Positions 26,516 through 35,517 of a DNA stretch of 64,000 nt are shown one piece after another. A model generated the notes under the pieces. That model searched no databases and had not been told where the DNA came from. It saw only the letters and a list, made by a program, of their open reading frames with translations. Positions within the stretch are counted from its first letter, which is position 1. The number at the start of each line of letters is the position of its first letter. The position numbers and the translations under genes were made by a program. This DNA is from Aureitalea marina (GTDB lineage: Bacteria > Bacteroidota > Bacteroidia > Flavobacteriales > Flavobacteriaceae). Where the stretch lies: contig NZ_MQUB01000001.1 of the NCBI RefSeq assembly GCF_002943755.1, positions 2,893,653 through 2,957,652 of the forward strand. The letters are read 5' to 3'.

Positions 26516-26923
26516 TTAAGAGAGGATTTTATCTATCGATTCGTAATCAACTTTAAGGGACTTCAATATGAACTTGGCAAATTCCTTGTCGGTCTCTTTA
26601 TATTTCTCGAATAAATCCAATAATCCAGTAAGATACAGTCTCTCATTAACCGTCGTACCCGTAAGACTTTCCGTTGATGATATACCTTCGTTTACTCTTT
26701 GCTGTAATTCAAACCACTCGATTTGCCTTTTGATACGATAGATAATTTCATCATCACTATCATTGTAAATGTCCCTTAAAGTATAATTTGGATTTCTTGG
26801 GTCTGTGGTTTCTTGAAACTGATTCACGCCTAAATTGAAAATTGCCTGACCAAATCGTTGATCTGGATGCTTGTCCAAATAAGTCTTTAATAACTCCAAT
26901 ATTTGACGATGCTCTTTATTCAT
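26516..26923 (-). CDS. Small cytoplasmic protein
   Basis: A 135-residue soluble, helical protein. It opens with HRQILELLKTYLDKHPDQRF and GQAIFNLGVNQF, a pattern I associate with small hypothetical proteins, without a name. I used the ATG 9 bases from the cassette end; 30 open codons upstream lie in attC-like site 34. The function is unknown. Confidence 0.68.
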   Translation of the reverse strand: MNKEHRQILELLKTYLDKHPDQRFGQAIFNLGVNQFQETTDPRNPNYTLRDIYNDSDDEIIYRIKRQIEWFELQQRVNEGISSTESLTGTTVNERLYLTGLLDLFEKYKETDKEFAKFILKSLKVDYESIDKILS

Positions 26924-26931
26924 TAAATTGT

Positions 26932-27128
26932 TGCCAACGGTTTCGTATAAAAACTCGGTGCGACTCAGGCACTTGCCTGCATCGATTCCGGCTGTGCCGG
27001 AAAATTGGGGCAAGGGCAGGGCAAGTGCTCTGCCGTTTGCTTTGTTATTAATGCCAAGTTAGTAATTTCTAGGAGCGAGTAAATACGTGTTTTCCGCAAT
27101 TCGCACTGGTTTTTATGCGTTGTTGTAC
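26932..27128 (-). repeat. attC-like site 34 (family B)
   Basis: Boxes are TGCCAAC and GTTGTAC, 197 bases, with regular family B structure. Confidence 0.88.
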
Positions 27129-27132
27129 ACAG

Positions 27133-27768
27133 TTATTTTACCGTCCAAATGTCATCTACAAGTTGATTTCGATAAAATGATACTCGTATAGTATTTCCGT
27201 CCTGTTTCTTAATTATTATTGGTGGGGTCCTGCCATCTGAAACAAGCAGAATGTCAAATTCGTGAAAATCTAATCTCTTGTACTTCCAACGTTGTTCATC
27301 CTCTCCTGGAAATGAATATGATACGATTGAATCATTAATAAAGTGTACGGAGATTTGATTATCAATTTCAGATCTAAACTTTCTTCCAGTTAACTCCACA
27401 TTCTGGAAATCGTCGCTTTTTAAGGAGTCAGGAATACGTCGAAAAATGATTGGATTAAGATTATTCGTAGGATTTTGAAATGAAATGCTGTCAATATTTT
27501 TACCAGGCTTTGAAACTAAATTAGTAGTCTCGTTGCCAAATGTGATCGTTTTGTCTGTGAAGGAAAAGGTTCCTGACTCTTCTTCAATCATGAGGCCGTC
27601 AACATGATATTCTCCATTTTTAAGATTGAACACCTTAGGGTAGGATATAGTTGATTGGGAACCATGAGTACTGCTTTCAAAGGGGCCTACCCATACTCCG
27701 TCAATCTCATCTCTTTGTTGATCAGGGAAAATGAGGAAGGATAATAAAGCGAGTAATAGGATTCTCAT
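27133..27768 (-). CDS. Exported beta-rich protein
   Basis: A 211-residue protein with a signal peptide (MRILLLALLSFLIFPDQQ). The mature part alternates short strands and turns and starts with DGVWVGPFESS, as in lipocalin-like or similar small beta-barrel proteins. It has no lipobox. The open frame upstream (33 codons) belongs to attC-like site 35. It is the gene of cassette 34. Confidence 0.72.
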   Translation of the reverse strand: MRILLLALLSFLIFPDQQRDEIDGVWVGPFESSTHGSQSTISYPKVFNLKNGEYHVDGLMIEEESGTFSFTDKTITFGNETTNLVSKPGKNIDSISFQNPTNNLNPIIFRRIPDSLKSDDFQNVELTGRKFRSEIDNQISVHFINDSIVSYSFPGEDEQRWKYKRLDFHEFDILLVSDGRTPPIIIKKQDGNTIRVSFYRNQLVDDIWTVK

Positions 27769-27774
27769 AATTGT

Positions 27775-27968
27775 GTACAACGGTCTCGTATAAGAGCCGT
27801 ACGGCTCTAGGACTTGTCTTGCGTTGGGTTTTGGCGGAGCCAAAAGATTGGCCCGAAGGCGAGGCAAGTCTATGCGTTTGTTTTGTTAGTTAATGTTCGG
27901 TTTTCGTTTCAATTGATCTTGCTTTTGAGTCTTACCACACCGAGTATGGCTTTTATGCGTTGTTACCC
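27775..27968 (-). repeat. attC-like site 35 (family A)
   Basis: Boxes are GTACAAC and GTTACCC, 194 bases. It follows the second copy of the acidic lipoprotein gene but differs from site 18, which follows the first copy. Confidence 0.9.
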
Positions 27969-27977
27969 ACTGTATTT

Positions 27978-28643
27978 TTATCTCGTATTCTTATCCACTA
28001 AATTCACTATGCTGAAATAACACTCCATTGAGATTACTACTTTACTCAATTGGTCATCAACTTCATTATTATTGAAGGCTTCCTTAAGAGCGCCAGCAAT
28101 TAAATTCGGACTTAGACTTAAACCTTCTGAGAGTGAGTTTAGGATCTCTATGACTTTGTCATTTTTTGAATGCTCATTTAAACATTTCAAGTAGTCGCCT
28201 TTAGGATCAATATAATAGATTGATAGATCTAATTCTTTTGATTCTTCATTTTCTGGAAGAACCGCGATAGGAATCTCAATTGAGTCCTCTTCTTCTGGCA
28301 ACTCCAATGTCCAGATCTTATCGAAAGTACCCGATTCCTCAAGCTCATAAAGTAGTTGAACTGAAAATTCGTTTATAAAGAAGTCTTTCTCAAAATTTGA
28401 TATAAACCCTGGAGAACTAAGGTCGGTGAGAAAGGCATAGAAATTTTCATTTGAATTCGAATTGCCATAATGTCCATCTAATAACAACTCAACATAAACT
28501 GTTGCATTATTTAATGCGAGAATGTCTTTGTCTTCTAGGCATCCGCTTAATGATTCTGCGAAGTTCATTTCTTCTTGAGTCGAGCAGGAAACGAGAGAAA
28601 ATGCTAGAAAGAAAATGAAGTATAATTTGGGCGAGATATTCAT
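27978..28643 (-). CDS. Acidic lipoprotein, copy 2
   Basis: This 221-residue product is identical to the one at 15099-15764, and so are the few bases between gene and boundary boxes. The neighbouring attC-like sites on both sides differ between the copies. See the finding on cassette duplications. Confidence 0.78.
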   Translation of the reverse strand: MNISPKLYFIFFLAFSLVSCSTQEEMNFAESLSGCLEDKDILALNNATVYVELLLDGHYGNSNSNENFYAFLTDLSSPGFISNFEKDFFINEFSVQLLYELEESGTFDKIWTLELPEEEDSIEIPIAVLPENEESKELDLSIYYIDPKGDYLKCLNEHSKNDKVIEILNSLSEGLSLSPNLIAGALKEAFNNNEVDDQLSKVVISMECYFSIVNLVDKNTR

Positions 28644-28648
28644 ATAGT

Positions 28649-28841
28649 GGGTAACGGTTTCGTATAAGAGCCGTACGGCTCTATGACTTGCCTGGCGCTG
28701 GGTTTTGGCGGAGCCAAAAAATTGGCCCAAAGGCGAGGCAAGTTCTGGCGTTTGTTTTGTTAGTTAATGTTCATTTTTTGATTCAATTGATCTTGCTTTG
28801 ATACTTACCACACCGAGTATGGCTTTTATGCGTTGTTGTGC
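28649..28841 (-). repeat. attC-like site 36 (family A)
   Basis: Boxes are GGGTAAC and GTTGTGC, 193 bases, with regular family A structure. Confidence 0.9.
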
Positions 28842-28846
28842 ATAGT

Positions 28847-29374
28847 TTATTTTTTAATTACTCGAAATTGCTCATAGAATGAATCGAACTTGCTAACATT
28901 CTTATCATAAGTTCCTTCCGTGGCCATAAAAGTTATTATGTATCCTATACCGTTTTTGAATTCATAGAAAGTCTTCCCATAATATTCAATTCCATTATCA
29001 GAATGATATATTCGTTGAAACCCTCCGCCGTCCTCGTCCCAAACCATTGCAGTTTTTACTGGGTCAACTCTTAACCTCTCATTCAATTGTAAATCAGATA
29101 ATGAAGATATAGAAGGTCGATTATAAGCTTTAATCGAAATGGAATTTTCTACTTCCTGATTTAAAATAGTGTCTTGAATTTTAGGAAGTCCCCAAGAGAT
29201 AATAGATAATTTACGAATAGTATCGTTCTTATTCTCATAGTACACTGACCAGTCCGATGGAATTGCAACCTGATATTTATATAGCTCATTTGAGTATTCA
29301 ACTAATTCATCATTTTGCCCAAATAGTATAAATGGAAATAGGACAAGTAGGAGTATAGTGATTTTTTCTTTCAT
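28847..29374 (-). CDS. Exported PsbP/DUF1795-like protein
   Basis: A 175-residue protein with a signal peptide (residues 1-19, ending LFGQ). The mature start (YKYQVAIPSDWSVYYEN) and the later GIGYIITFMATEGTYDKN are typical of small PsbP-like or DUF1795-type exported proteins of Bacteroidota. Its role is unknown. It is the gene of cassette 36. Confidence 0.72.
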   Translation of the reverse strand: MKEKITILLLVLFPFILFGQNDELVEYSNELYKYQVAIPSDWSVYYENKNDTIRKLSIISWGLPKIQDTILNQEVENSISIKAYNRPSISSLSDLQLNERLRVDPVKTAMVWDEDGGGFQRIYHSDNGIEYYGKTFYEFKNGIGYIITFMATEGTYDKNVSKFDSFYEQFRVIKK

Positions 29375-29388
29375 TTACTTTAAATTAT

Positions 29389-29582
29389 GCACAACGGTCT
29401 CGTATAAGAGCCGTACGGCTCTATGACTTGCCTGGCGCTGGGTTTTGGCGGAGCCAAAAAATTGGCCCGAAGGCGAGGCAAGTCTATGACGTTTGTTTTG
29501 TTAGTTAATGTTCGGTTTTAGTTTCAATGGATCTCGCTTTGATGCTTACCACACTGAGTATGGCTTTTATGCGTTGTTACCT
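29389..29582 (-). repeat. attC-like site 37 (family A)
   Basis: Boxes are GCACAAC and GTTACCT, 194 bases, with regular family A structure. Confidence 0.9.
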
Positions 29583-29593
29583 GCTGGCTTTGA

Positions 29594-30442
29594 TCATTCA
29601 ATTACTACAATTTGCTCAGATGTAGTAGTCATTTTCATTTTCATGGTCATTTTTTCATTTACCTTGATAGTCACATTCATTGGTAATTCGGAATTATACT
29701 TGGTTATATGGTTCTCTTTGATATCAAATTCCGATGTTCCAGACCCAGTTCCGTTTGCTTCAACATTAAATTGCTCTTGACTCATATCAAGTCCAACGTT
29801 TTGTTTGATGTCAAAAAACGCTTTGCCGTCTTTGATTTCTTTGAGCAAATATTCCATGTTTATTATCACAGAAATTGGACTCATTCCTTCCATTGGAATT
29901 GACATCGGTATTTCTTTATTAAACTTGTCTCCAACCTTCATTGGCTTTTCTGGAAAATTGATAGTTGGTTGAACACTTTCTAGAGTTGATCTTAACATAG
30001 TCCTCATTTGCTGAGTCACTGTGCTGCTAATTATTGTATCAATTTTGAATTTATTGTCAACGTCATATTTCCCTATAATTTTCATTCCTGAATACGGCTT
30101 TTCTTCTGACGTTGACTTTCCTGCGATTGTTGTTTTAGACGTCATTTTACCATATTCCATTGTTGCAGGAAACTCTCCGTTTTCATCAAGGTTTTGAGTA
30201 ATAATGTCAGTAGCCAAATTTGTTTCACTTTCTGTAATCATTGGCAATTCAATTCCTTGACTTTTAAATCTATCCAATATCTCTTGGTCAGCAATGAATT
30301 GAATTTCCGCATAGGATGTTGATTTGAGTTGAGTGAGATATTTTTTGTTTGGTTTGAATTTCGTTTCGAAAACAACACTTTCTTGAGTGTAACTGTTCAT
30401 TGATATTAGAATCAACAGAAGTAAAGTCAGTTTTTTTATCAT
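29594..30442 (-). CDS. Exported DUF6263-like protein
   Basis: A 282-residue protein with a signal peptide (residues 1-19). The mature part is rich in beta strands with many Thr, Lys and Met residues, starts with FETKFKPNKKYLTQLKSTS and ends with repeated Met-Lys-Met-Thr strands. The architecture resembles DUF6263 proteins, a tentative match. It is the gene of cassette 37. Confidence 0.72.
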   Translation of the reverse strand: MIKKLTLLLLILISMNSYTQESVVFETKFKPNKKYLTQLKSTSYAEIQFIADQEILDRFKSQGIELPMITESETNLATDIITQNLDENGEFPATMEYGKMTSKTTIAGKSTSEEKPYSGMKIIGKYDVDNKFKIDTIISSTVTQQMRTMLRSTLESVQPTINFPEKPMKVGDKFNKEIPMSIPMEGMSPISVIINMEYLLKEIKDGKAFFDIKQNVGLDMSQEQFNVEANGTGSGTSEFDIKENHITKYNSELPMNVTIKVNEKMTMKMKMTTTSEQIVVIE

Positions 30443-30461
30443 GGTATTCTGTTCAGCTTGC

Positions 30462-30639
30462 AGGTAACGTCCCCGGCTATAACTTCGGTGGCATCACGAG
30501 CAAAGGCGAGCGAGTTGTCTCCGTTGCGCTAGGGCGAAGCCTTTGCGGGCCGTTTCTTTTTAGTAAGCGTTTAGGTTTGTTTGTTTTCAAGTTTTTGATT
30601 TGGATCTGTTAGGCCACTGAGTTATAGCCGTTGTTGTAC
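30462..30639 (-). repeat. attC-like site 38 (D-like variant)
   Basis: Boxes are AGGTAAC and GTTGTAC, 178 bases. It has the family D outer arms (GGCTATAACTTCGGTGG and CCACTGAGTTATAGCC), but its centre is unrelated to other D sites and carries its own hairpin (GCAAAGGC/GCCTTTGC). Confidence 0.84.
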
Positions 30640-30643
30640 CACG

Positions 30644-31188
30644 TTATTTTTGGTTTTTATAAACATCCTCAATTTCGTCCATAAAGTAAAGTCCGTCCAA
30701 TTCCGAATTGATTTCATCAAAGTCCCTTTTGAAAAATAAGTTCAAAAACTTTTTGGTATAGCTGGATTTTCGGATTCCGTCATATAAAGTTTGACTTTAC
30801 GATTTGGGTTGTTCGGGTCGTCTGTCTCCAAATGAGTTCCAAGTCCGATTGTATACTGATAATTGTCCTCAGTGTCGGGGGCGATACTTACCGAAAGATA
30901 TTTTGAGTCATTTTTGCTCAAAACCTCTAAGTCCGGCATATTGAAATTCATAGAATTGAACTCTTTTTTATAGTCCGCTTTCCAATCCACGTTTTCAAAG
31001 TCAGAAATATGTTTTTCCAAGGAGGTTTTTCCCAAAAGTTGATATAAATCCGTCTCTAAGTCCGTTGTGTGGATTCTTGATACAAACTCGTTTTCCATTT
31101 TATTTCTGTTTGGCTTTTCCGCGTTTTTGTCCTTACAGGAAAGCGCCATTGATAACAATATTAATATCCAAATTCGAGAGTTTTTCAT
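30644..31188 (-). pseudogene. Frameshifted lipoprotein gene
   Basis: The first frame encodes a lipoprotein (lipobox ALSC near residue 18) and ends with PAIPKSF at about 30742. The next frame continues without a gap as FLNLFFKRDFDEINSELDG and ends in VYKNQK with a TAA at 30644-30646, just before the boundary. The frames join at a run of five T (30750-30754, plus strand); one more base would give a single product of about 182 residues. It is either a true frameshift or a homopolymer error. It is the gene of cassette 38. Confidence 0.72.
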
Positions 31189-31194
31189 AATGTG

Positions 31195-31376
31195 GTACAA
31201 CGGTTTGGCTATGACTTCGGTGGGCCACAGGGCTCGGCGAACGTTAAGCGCCGGAAGTTGGCCGGGCCAGTGAGCCGGGGTTTTGCGTTGTTGTTTGTTT
31301 TACGTTGTTTTTAGTTTTCAATTGATCAATTTTCGGTCCAGATCTTTAGTCCACTGAGTTATAGCCGGTGTTGGCA
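31195..31376 (-). repeat. attC-like site 39 (family D, copy of site 20)
   Basis: Boxes are GTACAAC and GTTGGCA. It differs from site 20 by one missing C in the GGCCCGGGCC stretch. Confidence 0.88.
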
Positions 31377-31384
31377 ACTGTAAA

Positions 31385-31924
31385 CTATTTTTGCTTTACA
31401 ATTACATATGTTTTCGCAATGAAATCCTTAAGTGACCTTTGATTTTTGTTTACCTCAACCAGATAAACAATGATGTCGGCAAGGACGATCCAAGATATCA
31501 TACTGGCAGAAAGAGTCATCAAGGGATAAACCTCACTTAGACGAGTTGAAAAATCGAATACTCCGGTGGCTTCCATCATATATGAGTTATTAAACGCTAA
31601 GTAATGAATGGGTATATATATTAACGAGGACAGAATTAATATTAGGCTCCTTAAAAGAGCTCTTTTGAATGAGATATAATTATAATTCCAATCGGTTACC
31701 TGAAGGTTCAATACTAATTTTCCTAGTGTTGCATTGTATTTACTTTCAAAATAGGGCTTGTACATTAAACCAATAACTGCCACAAGCAGATAAATCCAAA
31801 AGCTCTTGAAGTAGGCAATATTAAGATAGTTCATTCCGAAAGAAAGGAATCCTATGATTATTCCGTCTAGTAAATAGGCACCAACACGGTCCCAAAATTT
31901 TGCGTGCTGTGGAGTCTCATTCAT
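31385..31924 (-). CDS. RDD-family membrane protein, copy 2
   Basis: This 179-residue product is identical to the one at 16885-17424. The downstream attC moved with the gene, while the upstream one is a family D site here and a family A site in the other copy. That is the pattern expected when a cassette is copied as gene plus own site. Confidence 0.86.
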   Translation of the reverse strand: MNETPQHAKFWDRVGAYLLDGIIIGFLSFGMNYLNIAYFKSFWIYLLVAVIGLMYKPYFESKYNATLGKLVLNLQVTDWNYNYISFKRALLRSLILILSSLIYIPIHYLAFNNSYMMEATGVFDFSTRLSEVYPLMTLSASMISWIVLADIIVYLVEVNKNQRSLKDFIAKTYVIVKQK

Positions 31925-31943
31925 AAATTTAAAATGTTATAGT

Positions 31944-32127
31944 TGCCAACGGTCCTGGCTATGACTTCGGTGGGCCACAGGGCCCGGCGAACGTTAAGCG
32001 CCGGAAGTTGGCCCGGGCCAGTGAGCCGGGTTTTTGCGTTGTTGTTTGTTTTACGTTGTGTTTAGTTTTCAATTGATCAATTATCGGTCCAGAACAATAG
32101 CCCACTGAGTTATAGCCGTTGTTATGC
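31944..32127 (-). repeat. attC-like site 40 (family D)
   Basis: Boxes are TGCCAAC and GTTATGC, 184 bases, with regular family D structure. Confidence 0.87.
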
Positions 32128-32550
32128 AAAGTGTTTTTTGCTTGGTTTTAGTTTCCAAACCACCCAGTTAACCACAACAAATAGGATTGAAAATATCAAA
32201 AACCAGATAATATCGTTAAGTGGCCAATTATTTTTTGGGATGTAATCTTTATGGTATTCAATAAGGATATTTAAATGAAAGAATTGCCATAATGTCCATA
32301 TTGAATAGATTGAAACCAGACCAACTATTATACCCCATATTACTTTGTTATTGAACACTATTTGTGCGGTCAAAAGAGCTGATGGAATTGCTATAAGCCA
32401 TAAATATTTAATCCCGATTGAACTCTCTGAATTGTAATATCTGAAGCTGTCGCTGAATACCCATAACCAAAAAATAAGTGCAATACCATACAGTATTCGC
32501 TGAACGATTTGCTTGCTCAAAAACTGCGATATGTTTTTAATGATTTTCAA
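32122..32550 (-). CDS. Four-helix membrane protein, TTG start
   Basis: A 142-residue protein with four hydrophobic segments (about 15-32, 45-62, 69-90 and 114-134). The start is TTG (MKIIKNISQF); no ATG fits. The stop TAA is formed by the boundary box. No family was recognised. It is the gene of cassette 40. Confidence 0.66.
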   Translation of the reverse strand: MKIIKNISQFLSKQIVQRILYGIALIFWLWVFSDSFRYYNSESSIGIKYLWLIAIPSALLTAQIVFNNKVIWGIIVGLVSIYSIWTLWQFFHLNILIEYHKDYIPKNNWPLNDIIWFLIFSILFVVVNWVVWKLKPSKKHFA

Positions 32551-32577
32551 TACTGCTGCTTAATGAATGGACATTTT

Positions 32578-32774
32578 GCATAACGGTTTCGTATAAAAAC
32601 TTGGTGCGACTCAGGCACTTGCCTGCGTCGATTCCGGCTGTGCCGGAAAATTGGGGCAAGGGCAGGGCAAGTGCTCTGCCATTTGCTTTGTTATTAATGC
32701 CAAGTTAGTAATTTCTGGGAGCGAGTAAATACGTATTTCCCGCAATTCGCACTGGTTTTTATGCGTTGTTGTGG
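32578..32774 (-). repeat. attC-like site 41 (family B)
   Basis: Boxes are GCATAAC and GTTGTGG, 197 bases, with regular family B structure. Confidence 0.88.
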
Positions 32775-32781
32775 TGTGTAT

Positions 32782-33378
32782 TTAATTTTTATGTTCTGGT
32801 TCTGTGATAACATCAATTTTCGGCCAGAATAATATCTTCAAGCCATTCTTTGTTCTTAATGAATCGTATGACTCTGTAATAATTTCAAGGTGATTTTCAA
32901 TGCCTTCGATTCCTTGATTTTCATATATCTCAAATATGAATAATACCTTATCCGGACTCTCAGCAAGATCTGGGTCTTTTCCGAAATTTTCGAAATTCGC
33001 GTTCAGTGAATATTTCAGATCGTGATATTCGACTAAACATTCGTTCTTGACAATCCGATCTTTTTGAACGAAAAATGTATTTCTAAATCGAGGATGAAAG
33101 AATGGTGCATTATCACAATATTCCAATGGATATATGTGCTTAGTTTTTTTATCTGATTCTAAAACAACTCGGGGGATACTATCATCACAGGTGATATCTT
33201 GAAGTCTCTGAAGAAAGTCGCCGTAACTATTAAAGTCTGAAATATGGACTGATACGCTTGAACTATCGCTATTTTGCATAATAAAGCCATATTCTTTGAC
33301 TTCTTTCTTTGATTTCATGCAACCTGCTAAAATCAGCAACAAAATCAAACTCGAAAAATTCACAAACTTAGGAGTCAT
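32782..33378 (-). CDS. Lipoprotein of unknown family
   Basis: A 198-residue protein with lipobox LILAGC near residue 20 (MTPKFVNFSSLILLLILAGC). The mature part is polar. The 40 codons open upstream fall in attC-like site 42. No family was recognised. It is the gene of cassette 41. Confidence 0.74.
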   Translation of the reverse strand: MTPKFVNFSSLILLLILAGCMKSKKEVKEYGFIMQNSDSSSVSVHISDFNSYGDFLQRLQDITCDDSIPRVVLESDKKTKHIYPLEYCDNAPFFHPRFRNTFFVQKDRIVKNECLVEYHDLKYSLNANFENFGKDPDLAESPDKVLFIFEIYENQGIEGIENHLEIITESYDSLRTKNGLKILFWPKIDVITEPEHKN

Positions 33379-33399
33379 TATATTTTCAACTAGTATACA

Positions 33400-33592
33400 C
33401 CACAACGGTTTCGTATAAGAGCCGTACGGCTCTATGACTTGCCTTGCGCTGGGTTTTGGCGGAGCCAAAAAATTGGCCCGAAGGCGAGGCAAGTCCATGC
33501 GTTTGTATTGTTAGTTAATGTTCGGTTTTTGTTTCAAAAGTTCTCGCTTTGATTCTTACCACACCGAGTATGGCTTTTATGCGTTGTTGGCT
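33400..33592 (-). repeat. attC-like site 42 (family A)
   Basis: Boxes are CCACAAC and GTTGGCT, 193 bases, with regular family A structure. Confidence 0.9.
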
Positions 33593-34064
33593 ACTGTTTT
33601 GGTTTAAAATCCTCAATTAACCTATTCATTTCGGACCAATCCGGATCTTCATAAAAGTTAATCTCAATTGGATAGCGTTCATGTTTTGCCAAGGCAGAAT
33701 TAAACCTTGACATAAATTTATCTCTGTCACTTATATAGTAGTTGAATTCTTTTAGACTGTTTCCTGTTCTGTTATAGGCATGATGAGTTATTTTACCATT
33801 TCTGAAAGCTTTGTCTAATGCCTCTTCAAGTAAGAGCATCCTTTGATTAATGGCTTCGGGAGGCATTCCATTATTTTGACTTCCATCATAATTCCATGAT
33901 ATAACAGTAAACCATTTCATTTTAGAAACTATTCCTTTGGCAGGTAATTCACTCACGAATTTTACTATGACTGGGAAACCATTTTCAAAATATTCACCTA
34001 CGATACCCTTTTGCTGGTCATCGTGATTCTTATTCTCACTTCTCTTTTTAAATAGATTGAGCAT
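33591..34064 (-). CDS. DUF695-like protein
   Basis: A 157-residue cytoplasmic protein. KWFTVISWNYDGSQNNGMP and QRMLLLEEALDKAFRNG match the DUF695 family, which has no firm function. A TAG stop is formed at the boundary box. The ATG before LNLFKKRS is preferred; a TTG at the exact cassette end would add six residues. It is the gene of cassette 42. Confidence 0.8.
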   Translation of the reverse strand: MLNLFKKRSENKNHDDQQKGIVGEYFENGFPVIVKFVSELPAKGIVSKMKWFTVISWNYDGSQNNGMPPEAINQRMLLLEEALDKAFRNGKITHHAYNRTGNSLKEFNYYISDRDKFMSRFNSALAKHERYPIEINFYEDPDWSEMNRLIEDFKPKQ

Positions 34065-34076
34065 ATTCCTAATAGT

Positions 34077-34259
34077 AGCCAACGGTTTGGCTATGACTTC
34101 GGTGGGCCGTAGGGCCCGGCGAACGTTAAGCGCCGGAAGTTGGCCTGCGCCAGTGAGCCGGGTTTTTGCGTTGTTGTTTGGTTTACGTTGTTATTAGTTT
34201 TCACTTGATCAATTATCGGTCCAGAACAATAGCCCACTGAGTTATAGCCGTTGTTGTGC
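34077..34259 (-). repeat. attC-like site 43 (family D)
   Basis: Boxes are AGCCAAC and GTTGTGC, 183 bases, with regular family D structure. Confidence 0.87.
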
Positions 34260-34267
34260 ATTCGTTT

Positions 34268-34783
34268 TTATGCATTGTACCATTCATGTGACCTTAAGTT
34301 CTCGAGCTCAATATTCTTTATATTTAATTTATCCAGGACTTGCTTAGCCCTTTCCGTGCAAATGATCATCATAGTTGATTCTGGTATAAAAAAGTCGCTT
34401 CCATCCCATGTTTCTATATCGAATTCGTAACCTGTGACAAAACCACTTTGCTTTGGTCTAACTGGAAAACCACATTTACCAGTACATTGGAAACCTCTGT
34501 AACCTACTAATTCGATATCTGATTGTACTCCGTAACTTTTCCAACCTGATAGTCCGTTTAATTCTAGGGCGGCGAGTACTTTAGGAGACACTAAAAAGTT
34601 AAACACATCTTGAAGGCGAACTATTTCATATACGTTTCTTCCCTGACTTTTTTTGACCTTCAACTCTGATGGATTATACTGCCCGCTGAATAGGTCCTGA
34701 TCATTGTATTCTACTATTACCTCGACAACCAACTCCGAGTTGTTTGAGTTGAAACTTAAAGTATAAAAATTGTCTTGGTTCAT
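34268..34783 (-). CDS. Cytoplasmic protein, possible immunity-type fold
   Basis: A 171-residue soluble protein. The central part (LSGWKSYGVQSDIELVGYRG) is followed by a small Cys-containing loop (CTGKCG) and by FIPESTMMIICTERAKQVLD. The overall look is that of immunity-like proteins of about 170 residues (DUF1629-like), but I am not certain of the family. It is the gene of cassette 43. Confidence 0.65.
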   Translation of the reverse strand: MNQDNFYTLSFNSNNSELVVEVIVEYNDQDLFSGQYNPSELKVKKSQGRNVYEIVRLQDVFNFLVSPKVLAALELNGLSGWKSYGVQSDIELVGYRGFQCTGKCGFPVRPKQSGFVTGYEFDIETWDGSDFFIPESTMMIICTERAKQVLDKLNIKNIELENLRSHEWYNA

Positions 34784-34793
34784 ATTAAATGAT

Positions 34794-34929
34794 GCACAAC
34801 GGTCCCGTATAACCGTCAGTTACGGTTTTTTTTGGTTTCTTTTTTTATTGTTGTTAATGTGGTTGACATGTGAGAAGTTTCATTCACTTAACCAGTTTTC
34901 GCCGTAATTGCGGTTATACATTGTTGTGC
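34794..34929 (-). repeat. attC-like site 44 (singleton)
   Basis: Boxes are GCACAAC and GTTGTGC, 136 bases. The outer arms GTATAACCGTCAGTTACGG and CCGTAATTGCGGTTATAC pair. The central part is AT-rich and unrelated to other sites. Confidence 0.83.
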
Positions 34930-35432
34930 ATAGTTTTTTTATTCATTAAAATTTTTATCACATATAGAATTGGAAGTCCAATCAATAAAATTGGAAAAAG
35001 AGGTCCAAGAAATTTATCAAGTTCATTTTCTATTCCAAGTCCATCTAAAACTGACATTAAAGTCACCGAAAGACAGAGAAACCCAATGAGTAAGTTCAAA
35101 ATACGTAGCATTTGTGTCGCTTGTCGGTAATTATATTCCGCATTATTTTCATCTATTTCAGATGGATAGTTGAAAATCCACGGATATTGATTCAGTTTAT
35201 AAATTCCGATTCCAATTATTCCACAAATTATTGGGCTTGCCCAAAGCAAGTCTTTTGTCCCAAATCCATTTTCGTCTTTAGATGGCCAATTAAAATGTAT
35301 GGGTAGCTTTTCGGGTAATTGGTTGTAATAAATTCCGATTAAAATTCCCGAACTCAAAATCAATAGAAAAGTCACAATCTCTATTAAATTATCAGCAACA
35401 GTTTTTTCTATTTTAATTTTCGGACGATTCAT
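34914..35432 (-). CDS. DUF1648-like membrane protein
   Basis: A 172-residue protein with four hydrophobic segments. The loop YNQLPEKLPIHFNWPSKDEN after the first segment is the hallmark of DUF1648 proteins, as in SdpI-like membrane proteins. Residues HNNV and the stop are encoded by attC-like site 44. SdpI-like proteins can confer immunity to peptide toxins; that role is only an inference here. Confidence 0.8.
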   Translation of the reverse strand: MNRPKIKIEKTVADNLIEIVTFLLILSSGILIGIYYNQLPEKLPIHFNWPSKDENGFGTKDLLWASPIICGIIGIGIYKLNQYPWIFNYPSEIDENNAEYNYRQATQMLRILNLLIGFLCLSVTLMSVLDGLGIENELDKFLGPLFPILLIGLPILYVIKILMNKKTMHNNV

Positions 35433-35444
35433 TTTTCAAATTAT

Positions 35445-35503
35445 GCACAACGGTTTGGGTATGGTGCGTGTCCCGCAGGCATGCACTATACCCGTTGTTG
35501 TGC
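35445..35503 (-). repeat. attC-like site 45 (short singleton, 59 bases)
   Basis: Boxes are GCACAAC and GTTGTGC. A 14-base-pair stem (35457-35470 with 35480-35493) has two G-T pairs on the plus strand and a 9-base loop. Confidence 0.88.
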
Positions 35504-35517
35504 CTAGTTTTTTCTTT

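Noticed and set aside
27769-27867. N-terminal extensions of cassette genes through attC sites (also at 12786-12962, 18155-18259, 19509-19595, 33379-33498)
   Set aside because: The same peptide stretch recurs because family A and B sites happen to lack stops in that frame; the starts are TTG codons inside the sites, and good ATG starts with signal peptides lie downstream.
15099-28643. Identical gene copies as a sign of an insertion sequence
   Set aside because: No transposase gene or inverted-repeat structure surrounds them; copies are bounded by cassette ends.
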